Shown here: positions 39,881 through 48,836 of the stretch, one piece after another
Layout of the letters: each line of letters starts with the position of its first letter
Position numbering within the stretch: the stretch's first letter is position 1
Source of the DNA: Deltaproteobacteria bacterium
GTDB lineage: Bacteria > Myxococcota_A > UBA796 > GCA-2862545
Assembly (NCBI GenBank): GCA_006226595.1
Contig: SBGP01000082.1
Location: forward strand, 124,001 to 188,000
Direction: 5' to 3'
Length of the DNA: 64,000 bases
The notes under the pieces: model-generated
Seen by the model: only the letters and a program-made list of their open reading frames with translations
What the model was told of the DNA's origin: nothing
Database searches by the model: none
Translations under genes and position numbers: made by a program

Positions 39881-40618
39881 CTACTCCGAGAGCACCGCGT
39901 GCATCTCGGCTTCGGCCATGAGCCCTGCGAGCGCGGCATTCGCTGCTGTCCGCGAGTCCGCGGGCAAGCTCACCGCCTCCACCGCGGCCGCCGTGCGCAA
40001 CACGAGCTCGATGTCCGCATGGTCGCCCGCGCCCCACCCACGCAGCTCGTCCTCCGCGAACTGCCGCTCATAGGGCTCGTGCGACAGCCACTCGAAGGGC
40101 GTGCCGTCCTCGAGCACGCCGGCCAGGTACATCGAGGTCCAGGTGACCGCCTCGTTGTCGGGCAGGCCCGCGGTGAACGGATCGCTGCGGAACACGTAGG
40201 CCTCGGCCGAGCAGTAGAACGCCCCGCCGAAGCTGACGCTGCCCAGCTCCACCGGCTCCCAGCCCAGCGGGAACACCGTGCTCTCCGGGATGCCGGACGG
40301 GTCGAAGCTGGGATCGTGGCGCAGGTTCTCGCAGGGAAGCAGGGCCATCCCGCCCATGGTCACCCAGGCCTCGCGGACCTCGACCACCTCACCGGTTGCC
40401 GCCACAGCGCGCCACGCACCGCTCGCATCCGGGTCCAGACCGTCGAAGGTGAAGCGAACCCGCCAGCTCGCCGAGAGCAGGCCCCAGGGCGGCGGCGCCT
40501 CCTCGACGGGAAGCGCGACGGCATCCAGGCTCGGCGCCTGGAACTCGAAGGCACGGGTGGCCTCGGGGGGCTCGGAGCACCCCGCGAGGACCACCGCGAG
40601 CAGCGCGCCTCGGATCAC
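39881..40618 (-). CDS. Lipoprotein of unknown function paired with YHYH lipoprotein
   Basis: GTG 40618 overlaps the stop of the upstream YHYH gene (GTGA). The 245-residue product has the lipobox AVVLAGC and a mixed alpha/beta domain with AWVTMGGMALLPCENLRHDP, VSFGGAFYCSAEAYVF and VTWTSMYLAGVLEDG. This resembles the second chain commonly encoded beside YHYH-domain proteins, though I cannot name a family. Coupling implies joint function at the cell surface. Confidence 0.75.
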   Translation of the reverse strand: MIRGALLAVVLAGCSEPPEATRAFEFQAPSLDAVALPVEEAPPPWGLLSASWRVRFTFDGLDPDASGAWRAVAATGEVVEVREAWVTMGGMALLPCENLRHDPSFDPSGIPESTVFPLGWEPVELGSVSFGGAFYCSAEAYVFRSDPFTAGLPDNEAVTWTSMYLAGVLEDGTPFEWLSHEPYERQFAEDELRGWGAGDHADIELVLRTAAAVEAVSLPADSRTAANAALAGLMAEAEMHAVLSE

Positions 40619-42741
40619 GGACCCGACTGGATGAGCGAGTCCCCACACTGCGCCAGCGAGTTCGACTCGAGCTCGCCGTAGTAGGTCGGTCCCACGTTGT
40701 ACGGGAAGGTCTGGGTCACGTGGTAGTGGTAGCCCAGCCCGTCGTGGTCGTGCCCGTTGTGCTCGTCGAGGTACTTGCCGCCCTGCGCGGTGCAGGTGCC
40801 GTCGTAGTAGTAGTCCTCGACGTAGTGGCCGCTGGTCACCACGAACGGGTTGCCGGACATGCTGTACACGGTCGCGTCCGTGTCTGGCCCTGCGCTCGAC
40901 GTCGCCACCGTGCCCTGGCTCGCGTCCCACTGGTCGACGAGCAGGCAGGTGCGCTTGTTGTCGGTGCCGCAGCCCGTCGCCGAGCCCGCCGAGTAGTCGC
41001 GGGTCTTCCAGCAGCTCTCGGCGAACTCGCCCGCCGCGTAGTACGGCCCGTAGATCGGGTAGCCATCGGCGGCGAAGCCGTACACCGGGGAGTGACCGGT
41101 GCCATCGTCACCGAGCTGATCACCGAGGCAGGTCGGGTCGAGGTGCTGGTGGTAGTCGCCATCCTGGGTCGCGTGGCCGAGGCACAGGTCCAGGTCGTAG
41201 ACCTCGAACTTCGCCGCGAGGTTGGCCCACACCCCGCTGTTGTAGGTCGCGCCGTCCGACCAGTTGTAGATGTGCACGCCGTTCACAGCGAGGCCGATGG
41301 CGCCCAGGCGCGTGTAGCAGGTGCGGGTCGCGACGGTCGGGTCGAGGGGCAGGTAGTGGTCGTTGCCCATGTCCTCGGGGCACTGCGGACCCGGCGGCCA
41401 CCAGCCGTTGCCACCGAGCCCGGCACCGCAGATGTTGTCGTAGTTGAGGTCGTAGCCCCAGTCGACGACCTGGCCGACGGTGAGCGAGGTCGGCGAGCCG
41501 TTGCCGCCAGGCCCGCGGAAGTCGGCGCCCCCGAGCGGCCGGTTGTTCAGGAAGTCGATGTGGTCCTGGGTGATGGTCACCGCGTAGTTCGGGATGTTGG
41601 TCGACTCGACCCGCGCGTAGCCCGAGGTCGCGAAGGTCACGCTCTGCACGTTCACCAGCGGGCTGACGCCGGTGCTCGTCTCGAACACGGCGGCCCGCTC
41701 GTCGGTGGTGTTCATCATCCACACCCCGCAGTCCGGGTCGTGCAGGCCGTAGGTGCTGTTGCACGGGTCGGTGTCGGTATCGGTGTCCGCGTCGGTGTCC
41801 GTGTCGGTGTCCGCGTCCGCATCGGTATCCGCATCGCCGCCGCCTCCGAAGGACACGGACATCGTGTAGGTCGACACCGCATCGACCGGCGCCGAGTCGC
41901 CGTGTTCGACGCGAATCCAGATCGGCACTTCCATGGGCGGCGTCGTCGCGGTGGTCAGCGAGCAGACGTCGTTCGCGCTGACGTCGTCGTTGGACGACAG
42001 CAGCTGATCGCCCTGGGGACCGGCGTAGATGCCCACCTTCGTGTCCGCGAGCGGCGGAGAGCCCGGGTCGCAGGCATATCCGCCGGAGCCGAAGGTCTCG
42101 ACGCTGAGCTCCGTCGAGGCGGGCACCGTGATCACGTAGTAGTCGACGTCGCCTTCGCACAGCGTGAACGGCCCGGACGCGCCCGTGCTCGTCGAGCTCG
42201 CCGTGCCCACCGCGTCATTGAGCTCGTCGGCGTCATCGACGCACACCGGGCTCGTGTCCGTGTCCGTGTCCGCGTCGGTATCGGCGTCCGCGTCGGTATC
42301 GGCATCCGCGTCGGTATCGGCATCCGCGTCGGTGTCGGCGTCCGCATCGGTGTCGGCATCCGCGTCCGTGTCGGCATCCGCATCGGTATCGGCATCCGCG
42401 TCGGTATCGGCATCCGCGTCGGTATCGGCATCCGCGTCGGTGTCGGCGTCCGCGTCCGTGTCGGCGTCCGCGTCCGTGTCGGCGTCCGCATCCGTGTCGG
42501 CATCCGCGTCCGTGTCGGCATCCGCGTCCGTGTCGGCATCCGCATCCGTGTCGGCGTCCGCATCCGTGTCGGCATCCGCATCCGTGTCGGCATCCGCGTC
42601 CGTGTCGGCGTCCGCGTCGGTATCCGTGTCCGTGTCGGTCTCGGATGCCGTGTCGGGGTCATCGACAGGGTCGTCCTTGCCGGTACACGCGTTGAGCGCC
42701 AGGGCGAGCACGAGCAGGAGCTGTGGGCGGATGATGGACAT
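40615..42741 (-). CDS. YHYH-domain lipoprotein with PPC-like domain and very long Asp-rich linker
   Basis: ATG 42741 follows GGAGGCTCC. The 708-residue product has a lipobox (LALNAC) and then about 130 residues of Asp-Thr-Asp-Ala repeats (about 33-165). A pre-peptidase-C-like domain follows (about 170-310, with [20 protein letters not shown]). After a second short DT linker comes a C-terminal YHYH domain (about 340-708). Its diagnostic motif is [13 protein letters not shown], and it also has [12 protein letters not shown] and [18 protein letters not shown] proteins are secreted and uncharacterised, with His-rich probable metal sites. It is coupled to the lipoprotein at 39881. Confidence 0.88.
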   Translation of the reverse strand: MSIIRPQLLLVLALALNACTGKDDPVDDPDTASETDTDTDTDADADTDADADTDADADTDADADTDADADTDADADTDADADTDADADTDADADTDADADTDADADTDADADTDADADTDADADTDADADTDADADTDADADTDADADTDADADTDADTDTDTSPVCVDDADELNDAVGTASSTSTGASGPFTLCEGDVDYYVITVPASTELSVETFGSGGYACDPGSPPLADTKVGIYAGPQGDQLLSSNDDVSANDVCSLTTATTPPMEVPIWIRVEHGDSAPVDAVSTYTMSVSFGGGGDADTDADADTDTDTDADTDTDTDPCNSTYGLHDPDCGVWMMNTTDERAAVFETSTGVSPLVNVQSVTFATSGYARVESTNIPNYAVTITQDHIDFLNNRPLGGADFRGPGGNGSPTSLTVGQVVDWGYDLNYDNICGAGLGGNGWWPPGPQCPEDMGNDHYLPLDPTVATRTCYTRLGAIGLAVNGVHIYNWSDGATYNSGVWANLAAKFEVYDLDLCLGHATQDGDYHQHLDPTCLGDQLGDDGTGHSPVYGFAADGYPIYGPYYAAGEFAESCWKTRDYSAGSATGCGTDNKRTCLLVDQWDASQGTVATSSAGPDTDATVYSMSGNPFVVTSGHYVEDYYYDGTCTAQGGKYLDEHNGHDHDGLGYHYHVTQTFPYNVGPTYYGELESNSLAQCGDSLIQSGP
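42252..42646. repeat. Hexamer/12-mer microsatellite coding the Asp linker
   Basis: About 390 bp are built from six-base units (GTCGGC, GTCGGT, ATCCGC, GTCCGC, GTCCGT on the plus strand), mostly in a 12-bp GTCGGCATCCGC-type order. On the minus strand they encode the Asp-Ala-Asp-Thr linker. Being in-frame, gain or loss of units would change linker length without breaking the gene. Confidence 0.9.
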
Positions 42742-42941
42742 GGAGCCTCCTGGGCCCCGGCGATGCGAGATCCTTGCCAGATCGCTCGATCGGCCAGACA
42801 AGCTGATCTGCGATGTGATGTCCGCGATGGACGTGCCAATGCCGCACCGCGAGCATGCGGTAACGGCACGCGCGGTAAGCGCGCGAAAGCGACAGCCGAG
42901 GCGCTGCCACGCACTATGCCTGGCCGCGACCAGGAGAGCCC
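42742..42941. other. 200-bp divergent intergenic region
   Basis: No gene is seen between the YHYH lipoprotein and the hydroxylase. It should hold the two divergent promoters. GCGAGATC/GATCTGC-like words recur at about 42770-42815, similar to those upstream of the lipoprotein at 745. No clear palindrome above 12 bp was found. Confidence 0.35.
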
Positions 42942-43586
42942 ATGCTGCGCGCCACCCCCGAGTCCCCCCGCATGTTCGACAGCGACCTCGTCGACTTCTT
43001 CTCTCGCGTGCCCTGGTTCGCCGTGCCCATCGTGTTCGTTCCGATCATCACCGCGCTGCTCCTGTGGCCCGCGGCGAGCGGCGTGGGCACGGCCGCCATC
43101 GTCGGCCAGTTCGTCCTCGGCTGGGTGGTGTGGACGCTCACCGAGTACTGGCTGCACCGCACCCTGTTCCACTGGCAGCCGAAGACGAGCTGGGGCCCGC
43201 GCTTCCACTTCATCCTCCACGGCGTGCACCACCAGTGGTTTCAGGACCGGCTGCGCCTCGTGATGCCGCCGGCAGCGAGCCTCGGTCTCGGCGTTCTCTT
43301 CTTCGGCCTGTACTACGCCCTCGCCCAGGCGCTGGCGCCCACCGTCGACCCGAGCTGGGTGTACGCCTTCTTCGCCGGCAAGGTCAGCGGCTACGTCGTC
43401 TACGACCTCACGCACTACTACCTGCACCACGCGCGCCCGAAGACCCGCGTCGGCAAGTGGCTGCGCGCGCACCACAACAAGCACCACCACAACCGCGCCT
43501 ACAAGGACCTCAAGTTCGGCGTATCCACCACCGTGTGGGACCACGTGTTCGGTACCTACGAGCTTCCAGCACGCCCCCACCGCTGA
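42942..43586 (+). CDS. Fatty acid hydroxylase/sterol desaturase family membrane enzyme
   Basis: The 214-residue integral membrane protein has the eight-His diiron signature of the superfamily: [29 protein letters not shown] and [12 protein letters not shown], between about four membrane helices. Order and size resemble FA2H-type fatty acid 2-hydroxylases, which hydroxylate sphingolipid acyl chains. That is plausible in bacteria that make sphingolipids. ATG 42942 follows GGAGAGCCC. Confidence 0.92.
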   Translation: MLRATPESPRMFDSDLVDFFSRVPWFAVPIVFVPIITALLLWPAASGVGTAAIVGQFVLGWVVWTLTEYWLHRTLFHWQPKTSWGPRFHFILHGVHHQWFQDRLRLVMPPAASLGLGVLFFGLYYALAQALAPTVDPSWVYAFFAGKVSGYVVYDLTHYYLHHARPKTRVGKWLRAHHNKHHHNRAYKDLKFGVSTTVWDHVFGTYELPARPHR

Positions 43587-43657
43587 GCGCCCTGCCCTCT
43601 TTCGTCGACGCGCCGTGATCCGCTATCCTCCCTGTCCAACCACCACGGGGGTGAACA

Positions 43658-44128
43658 GTGGGTAGTGGTGATGCACGAGAGCTCTCCTCTGGCGTCCAGG
43701 CCAGCCACGAGCTGAACGGGCAACTCTCGGAGCGGCTCGGTGCCGCCCTGTCCAAGCTCGACCAGATGGACCCGCAGTTCAAGCAGGGTCGCGACGACGA
43801 GCGCCTGCAGCAGCAGTCCAAGCTCTGGAAAGCGCTGTGCAAGGACATGGACGCCATGATGCGCGAGCTGGCCTTCCTGCTCATCAACAAGCATCAGGTC
43901 GCCCTCGACGTCGGCAGTGCGGGCGGTGGCCGCGACACCAAGCCCTTCTTCGAGGAGCTGTCCGGCAAGTTCCCGCGTCTCGAGTTCCGTCTGCAGGGCG
44001 ACAAGGTCATCGCGGTGTGCAACAACCGCGGCATCGCCCAGACCGAGATCGAGGGCGTGAGCTTCGAGTGGCTCGAGCAGTCGACCGTCACCTGGCTCGT
44101 GTGGCTCATCGAGCAGGGCGGACAGTGA
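43658..44128 (+). CDS. Hypothetical soluble protein
   Basis: GTG 43658 follows CACGGGGGTGA. The 156-residue product has a long N-terminal helix region (VQASHELNGQLSERLGAALSKLDQMDPQ) and a C-terminal alpha/beta part (FPRLEFRLQGDKVIAVCNNRGIAQTEIEGVSFEWLEQ). I recognise no family. It overlaps the SnoaL-like gene by GTGA, so the two are coupled. Confidence 0.65.
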   Translation: MGSGDARELSSGVQASHELNGQLSERLGAALSKLDQMDPQFKQGRDDERLQQQSKLWKALCKDMDAMMRELAFLLINKHQVALDVGSAGGGRDTKPFFEELSGKFPRLEFRLQGDKVIAVCNNRGIAQTEIEGVSFEWLEQSTVTWLVWLIEQGGQ

Positions 44129-44493
44129 GCGAGGCCGAAGCCGCCGTTCGCGCCGTGATCGAGGCCCAGTGCGCGGCCTGGAACGCGGGCGATCTGGAGG
44201 GCTTCGTGGCGCACGTCGGCGAGGACGTCGTGTACGTCACCGGTCGCGGACTGGTCCAGGGCCGCGAGGCGCTCCTCGAGGCGTATCGCGGAGACTGGCG
44301 CGACAAGGGCGGACGCCTCACCGTGTCCGTCGAGCGGGTCATGGACCACGGCGATGCGGCCACGGCCATCGTGCAGTTCTGGCTGGCTGAGTCCCGCGCG
44401 GACCGCCAGGGCTGGAGCCTGCTCACCTTCGCGCGCCAGGGCGAGCGGTGGGAGCTCGTGGCCGACGCCACCTTGCGTGATCCGACCCGCTGA
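44125..44493 (+). CDS. SnoaL/DUF4440-like NTF2-fold protein
   Basis: GTG 44125 overlaps the previous stop. The 122-residue product shows the NTF2-like pattern: IEAQCAAWNAGDLEGFVAHV (first helices), VVYVTGRGLVQGREALLEAYRG, and closing strands with DHGDAATAIVQFWLAE and GWSLLTFARQGERWELV. DUF4440/SnoaL-like folds can be enzymes or ligand binders; no substrate is evident. Confidence 0.85.
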   Translation: MSEAEAAVRAVIEAQCAAWNAGDLEGFVAHVGEDVVYVTGRGLVQGREALLEAYRGDWRDKGGRLTVSVERVMDHGDAATAIVQFWLAESRADRQGWSLLTFARQGERWELVADATLRDPTR

Positions 44494-44536
44494 GCCAATC
44501 GCGGCTCACCGCCGTACACTCGGTGGAGGAGACGCC

Positions 44537-45298
44537 ATGCCCCACCCGCTCCGCGCCCTGACGTGGGTCCCGCTGCTCGTGCTCACCGCCTGCAAGGGCG
44601 ACGGTCCGGGAGGCAGCGACGACCCGGTCGACCAGGTGTTCTCCGCGACGACCGTGGCCCTCGAGATCGACTACGTCGCCGGAGCCGAGCCCTACACGGG
44701 CGGCGTGGGCGGCGGGGACTGGGAGCTGTTCCGGACCAATGCCGAGGCCCTGTTCGGCGAGGGCATGACGGTCGATGTGCCGACCGCGCTGGCCGACATG
44801 TCCGAGGTGGCAGTCGACGCCGGGCCGTACACCGCAGCCGAGATCCTCGCGATCGCCGACGAGCACCGCGATGCCGTGGACGACGGCGACACCGTGCACT
44901 TCTACGTCGTGTGGCTCGACGGCTACCTCGAAGACGACGACGGCAGCGCCAACGAGAGCGTGCTCGGCGTGTCGATCGGCGACACCCGGGTGATCGCGAT
45001 GTTCAAGCCCGTCATCGAGGGCAGCTCGCTGCTCGACCAGGTCCGGCGGTTCAGCGAGCAGCTCGTGCTCACGCACGAGTTCGGCCACGCCGTCGGCCTG
45101 GTGAACAATGGGATCCCGAACCTCGCGGAGCACCACGACGCCGAGCACGGCGCCCACTGCACCAACGACCGCTGCGTCATGTACTGGGCCCTTGAGGGCG
45201 CGGGCGAGGTCGCGCAGTTCGCGCAGAACTACGTGACCACCGGCAGCACCGTGGTCTTCGACCAGGACTGCCTCGACGACGCCGCCGCCGTGCGCTGA
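44537..45298 (+). CDS. Metzincin-like zinc protease lipoprotein
   Basis: ATG 44537 follows GGAGGAGACGCC. The 253-residue product has the lipobox LLVLTAC and a zinc protease motif QLVLTHEFGHAVGLVNNG (HExxHxxGLxN). The usual third His or Asp of HExxHxxGxxH is Asn here, and HDAEHGAHCTNDRCVMYW follows, with a C-x5-C-x-M Met-turn similar to archaemetzincins. The His residues of that loop may complete the zinc site. An N-terminal acidic domain of about 150 residues precedes it. It is probably an outer-membrane-anchored peptidase. The next gene starts in its stop codon. Confidence 0.83.
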   Translation: MPHPLRALTWVPLLVLTACKGDGPGGSDDPVDQVFSATTVALEIDYVAGAEPYTGGVGGGDWELFRTNAEALFGEGMTVDVPTALADMSEVAVDAGPYTAAEILAIADEHRDAVDDGDTVHFYVVWLDGYLEDDDGSANESVLGVSIGDTRVIAMFKPVIEGSSLLDQVRRFSEQLVLTHEFGHAVGLVNNGIPNLAEHHDAEHGAHCTNDRCVMYWALEGAGEVAQFAQNYVTTGSTVVFDQDCLDDAAAVR

Positions 45299-46200
45299 TG
45301 GGGCTCGACCACCGCGAGTTCGCCGCCCGTCGACTGGAGCCCCGCCCGGTCGCGACACTGGTCGTACTCGCGCTGATCGCCGCTCTCGGTGCCCCCGCCC
45401 TGTTCGCCCACCACCTGTCCCGCATCCCGACGCTGCCGGAGATGCCGGCGGTGAGCTGCACGGCCTACGAGGTGCCGCAGGTGTGCGCCGACAAGGCTCC
45501 CGAGCTCGCCGCGAGCCCCACGGTGGCCGAGGCATACCGCGGTCTCCGACGCGCGCTCCCCGCACCGCCGGATGCCGACGTCGATGCCTCCTGGGGTGAC
45601 CTCTCCCCGAGCGAGCGGGCGCTGGTGTACCAGGTCCTGCGCGATGCCCCCGCGGCACCGGACGCCGCCCTCCCGGCCGAGCTCACCCCTGCGGACGCGA
45701 CCTACGAGACGGCCGTCGCGGACCGTGGTCGCGCCGAGGCCTATGGCGAGCTTCGCCAGGACGCGCTCCGCAGGGTGCAGTTCCAGATCGAGCAGGACCA
45801 GCGCGTGCTCCGCGACCAGCACGCACTGTACGCCGCCGACGTGCTTCACAGCGCGCGGATCTCGGCCTTCGCGTCCGCGCTTGCGGCGCTGGTCCTCGCG
45901 CTCGCCGCCGCCGCGACCGCGTGGATCGGCGGAGCCGTGACCGTGCGTCTCACCCCCCACCACCTCGAGCTCGGTGAGGAGCGGCTTCCCTGGGAACAGC
46001 TCCAGGTCCTCGTGTTCGCGCCGCGCTCGGTCTCCTGGCGCCTGCGGGACGGAAGCGGCGGGCGCGCCCGCGTGTGGATGAGCGACGAGCAACGCGACGA
46101 GCTCGAGCGCGAGTCCCGCCGGCTGCGCGCGGCCGCCGGCACCGGCGAAGAGGACGAACAGGCACGTCGCGCGGTGGAGACCTTGCTCCAGCGCAGTTGA
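45298..46200 (+). CDS. Two-helix membrane protein of unknown function
   Basis: ATG 45298 overlaps the protease stop (TGATG). The 300-residue product has membrane helices at about residues 18-38 and 187-210. A periplasmic loop of about 145 residues with a Cys pair (SCTAYEVPQVC) lies between them. A cytoplasmic tail of about 85 residues looks like a small beta domain (VTVRLTPHHLELGEERLPWEQLQVLVF). No family is recognised. Its stop codon lies inside the conserved 16-mer upstream of the formate dehydrogenase beta gene. Confidence 0.68.
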   Translation: MGLDHREFAARRLEPRPVATLVVLALIAALGAPALFAHHLSRIPTLPEMPAVSCTAYEVPQVCADKAPELAASPTVAEAYRGLRRALPAPPDADVDASWGDLSPSERALVYQVLRDAPAAPDAALPAELTPADATYETAVADRGRAEAYGELRQDALRRVQFQIEQDQRVLRDQHALYAADVLHSARISAFASALAALVLALAAAATAWIGGAVTVRLTPHHLELGEERLPWEQLQVLVFAPRSVSWRLRDGSGGRARVWMSDEQRDELERESRRLRAAAGTGEEDEQARRAVETLLQRS

Positions 46201-46230
46201 ACGGCCCCTCAGCCGCGCCCGGGCTACCCT
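46198..46230 (+). promoter_or_regulatory. Conserved upstream motif of formate dehydrogenase beta gene
   Basis: TGAACGGCCCCTCAGC (46198-46213) is identical to 51085-51100 upstream of the alpha gene. In both places GGCTAC-C-CT or GGCTACACT (here 46222-46230) follows about 10 bp later and resembles a -10 region. The 16-mer is a candidate activator site shared by the two subunit genes. Confidence 0.55.
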
Positions 46231-46247
46231 GCCCGGACGGAGTCCCG

Positions 46248-47735
46248 ATGGAGAAGCACGGAGCCCAGCGCCACCGCATCCTCGCCCTGCTCAAGGAGCG
46301 TGGAGGCCTCACGCGCGAGAACGCCGCCGCGGTCAGCCGCGAGACCGGCATCCCCGAAGCCGACGTGTTCGGAGCCGGCGCGTTCTACGAGCTGCTCTCG
46401 CACCCGGACGTCGACCGCCGCGTGTGCCAGGGCCTGAGCTGCCAGCTCGCCGGCGCCTCCGAGATCGAGGGCATGGGCGTGTCGTGCCTCGGGCAGTGCG
46501 ACCGCGCGCCCGTCGCCATCGGCAAGGACCTGCACGTCGTGCACTACGGCCGCGCCCGCGGCGGCATCACCCCCGACGACCCGTCCCTGCCGATGAACCT
46601 CGGCGGTGAGGACCGCGCCGACTACGCCGCCCTGCACAAGGCGCGCGCGCTCGGCACCGACGGCGTCATCGCCGAGCTCAAGGCCTCGGGGCTGCAGGGT
46701 CGCGGCGGTGCCGGCTTCCCGGCACACCTCAAGTGGGCCTCGGTCGCCAGCCAGCCCGAGACCGAGCGCTACGTCGTGTGCAACGCCGACGAGGGCGAGC
46801 CCGGCACGTTCAAGGACCGCGAGGTCATGCTCCGGCGGCCCCACCTGCTGGTCGAGGGCCTGGCCATCGCCGCCGAGGCCGTTGGCGCGAAGACCCTCTT
46901 CGTGTACGTGCGCGGCGAGTTTCCCGAGGAGCGCGCCAGCTTCGAGCAGGCACTCGACGCCGCCTCCGAGCACGTGGGTCACCTCGACTGGCGCCTCATC
47001 GACGGCCACGGCGCCTACATCTGCGGCGAAGAGACCGCGCTCATCGAGTCCATCGAGGGTCGCCGCGGCATGCCGCGCCACAAGCCCCCCTACCCGACCG
47101 TCGCCGGTCTGTGGGGCAAGCCGACGCTGATGAACAACGTCGAGACCCTCGCCTGCGTGCCGGACATCGTGCTTCGCGGTGGTCAGCGCTTCCGCGACCT
47201 CGGCCGCACCGAGGCCGGCACCAAGCTGTACTGCATCAGCGGACACGTGCAGGAGCCGGGGGTGTACGAGCTTCCCCTCGGCATCACGCTCACCGAGCTG
47301 GTCGAGGCCGCCGGCGGCTACCTCGGCACGCCCAGGGCCTTCTCGCCCGGTGGCGCGAGCAGCGGCTTCCTGCCGATGTCCTTCGCGGACACCCCGCTCG
47401 ACTTCGGCACCCTAGGCAAGCTCGGCTCGATGCTCGGCAGCGCCGGCGTGGTCGTGCTCGACGACAGCGTGGACATGGCCGAGGCCGCACGCTGGCAGGC
47501 CGTGTTCTACGAGGACGAGTCCTGCGGCCAGTGCGCGCCCTGCCGACTCGGGACCCAGCTCGTGCGCAAGGCCCTCGACACCTACCTGGTGAGCGGCGAC
47601 CCCGCCGATCTCGGTCACATCGACGACGTGGCCTGGGAGATGGAGGAAGGCTCGATCTGCGGCCTGGGCATGATCGCGGCGCTGCCGCTGCAGACGGCCC
47701 GCAAGCACTTCCCCGAAGACTTCGGCCCGCGGTAG
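46248..47735 (+). CDS. fdsB: Formate dehydrogenase beta subunit, NuoE-NuoF fusion
   Basis: The 495-residue protein fuses a compact NuoE-like domain to a NuoF-like diaphorase. Its 2Fe-2S ligands are in VCQGLSC (Cys-x4-Cys) and SCLGQC (Cys-x3-Cys). The diaphorase has NADH/FMN segments GRGGAGFPAHLKW, CNADEGEPGTFKDR and GAYICGEETALIESIEG, and a 4Fe-4S site ESCGQCAPCR plus a later Cys in SICGLG. It passes electrons from the molybdenum subunit to NAD+. FdsB with fused NuoE/F is typical of soluble NAD-dependent formate dehydrogenases. Its catalytic partner lies at 51128, separated by five unrelated genes but sharing an upstream motif. A hydrogenase or complex I role is less likely because no other Nuo genes are near. 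Confidence 0.87.
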   Translation: MEKHGAQRHRILALLKERGGLTRENAAAVSRETGIPEADVFGAGAFYELLSHPDVDRRVCQGLSCQLAGASEIEGMGVSCLGQCDRAPVAIGKDLHVVHYGRARGGITPDDPSLPMNLGGEDRADYAALHKARALGTDGVIAELKASGLQGRGGAGFPAHLKWASVASQPETERYVVCNADEGEPGTFKDREVMLRRPHLLVEGLAIAAEAVGAKTLFVYVRGEFPEERASFEQALDAASEHVGHLDWRLIDGHGAYICGEETALIESIEGRRGMPRHKPPYPTVAGLWGKPTLMNNVETLACVPDIVLRGGQRFRDLGRTEAGTKLYCISGHVQEPGVYELPLGITLTELVEAAGGYLGTPRAFSPGGASSGFLPMSFADTPLDFGTLGKLGSMLGSAGVVVLDDSVDMAEAARWQAVFYEDESCGQCAPCRLGTQLVRKALDTYLVSGDPADLGHIDDVAWEMEEGSICGLGMIAALPLQTARKHFPEDFGPR

Positions 47736-47853
47736 TCGACCGACGACGAGCTGTCGTCGAACGTGGACACACCACAGCCCCAAACACGGACGAACCGGCA
47801 CTTTCGCGTGGCACGGTGGGTGCATTCCAGGAGGACATCACCTCGGAGTGCCC

Positions 47854-48555
47854 ATGCCCCGCATCCTGTTCCTGCTCGTCCTCCCGACCACCGCCTTCGC
47901 CACCGACGTGTGCCACGTCGCCGGTGACGGCCACACCGAGCGCCTCACCGTCGCCGAGGCCGCCGTGGCGGCCCATGTCGCCCACGGGGACTGGCGGGCG
48001 AGTGCGACCGACGCCACTGCCGATGGCCGCGACGACGACTGCGACGGTCAGATCGACGAAGATGCCAGCTGCTCGCTGTTCGACGAGGCCGACCTCGACG
48101 CGCTGCTCGCGGTGCTCCCCGCTCCGTCGGACTGGGCCTCCTTCGAGGCCTCGGTCGAGTGGCAGCGCTTCGACCGGGACTTCGACGCCCACGTCGACAA
48201 CGGCTCGTGGTGCGACGGCTTCTCGGGGACGCAGCACCAGGAGTGGTTCGAGCTCGACGTGCGCTGGCGGGGAAACCTCGCCGAGGCGAACCCCGACGCC
48301 TCGGGCTTCGCGGCCTTCACCTACGACCTGAACCTCCAGTCCATCACCTACGAGGGCCAGACCTACGAGGCGAACCGGGAGGAATGGTGGGACGCGACCG
48401 GCGGAGACGGCATCGCCGAGACCCGCAACATCGAGACCATTCGCGGCGTGAACGTCTCGGCATGCGGGGCCCTGCTCGTGGCGTGGGCCGAGTCCAAGGG
48501 CTTCGCCACCAAGGTGCATCTCGTCACCGAGGTCGAGGACTGCGTCGTCCCCTGA
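47854..48555 (+). CDS. Secreted protein with MopE-type Asp/Cys motif
   Basis: I choose ATG 47854; GTG 47848 is also possible. The 233-residue product has a signal peptide (MPRILFLLVLPTTAFA), a short metal-binding motif DGRDDDCDGQIDED like those repeated in the MopE-type protein at 55129, and a domain with six further Cys. Segments include DNGSWCDGFSGTQHQEWFEL and FTYDLNLQSITYEGQTYEANR. It is extracellular and of unknown function. It follows fdsB by 118 bp, probably as a separate unit. Confidence 0.72.
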   Translation: MPRILFLLVLPTTAFATDVCHVAGDGHTERLTVAEAAVAAHVAHGDWRASATDATADGRDDDCDGQIDEDASCSLFDEADLDALLAVLPAPSDWASFEASVEWQRFDRDFDAHVDNGSWCDGFSGTQHQEWFELDVRWRGNLAEANPDASGFAAFTYDLNLQSITYEGQTYEANREEWWDATGGDGIAETRNIETIRGVNVSACGALLVAWAESKGFATKVHLVTEVEDCVVP

Positions 48556-48611
48556 CCCCACGGTCACCGGCTGAAATCGTCGGTGGCTACGCCCACACGT
48601 ACCGTTCGCAA

Positions 48612-48836
48612 ATGGAGGTGCGCGTGTTTCTCGCGACCATCGTCACCGCCGCCATCCTGCTCCTCCTCGCCACCGGCGTGGAGGTCTGCGTTCGCTTGCG
48701 ACGCGAGGAAGACGATCAGCCGATGGGATTGGCCCACACCAGGGGCGCCTCGGGGTGCACGCCGTCCACGGCGACCTCGCGCACGGACGGGTCCGGGTCG
48801 TCGACCAGGGACGCGAGCACGCCCTCGTTCCCGTAG
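48612..48836 (+). CDS. Possible small membrane protein overlapping a convergent gene
   Basis: ATG 48612 opens a 74-codon frame: MEVRVFLATIVTAAILLLLA then TGVEVCVRLRREEDDQ. It gives one convincing membrane helix with a basic flank. The last 40 codons run antisense to the end of the gene at 48716-49747 and are probably not under selection. No ribosome binding site is obvious. Coding status is doubtful. Confidence 0.3.
   Translation: MEVRVFLATIVTAAILLLLATGVEVCVRLRREEDDQPMGLAHTRGASGCTPSTATSRTDGSGSSTRDASTPSFP

Noticed and set aside
40720-43263. 847-codon plus-strand frame across the YHYH gene and linker
   Set aside because: It consists of Val/Arg/Gly repeats antisense to the Asp linker and runs out of frame into the hydroxylase gene.
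46248-47735. Complex I or hydrogenase diaphorase
   Set aside because: No other nuo or hydrogenase genes are in the window, while a matching formate dehydrogenase alpha gene with the same upstream motif is present.
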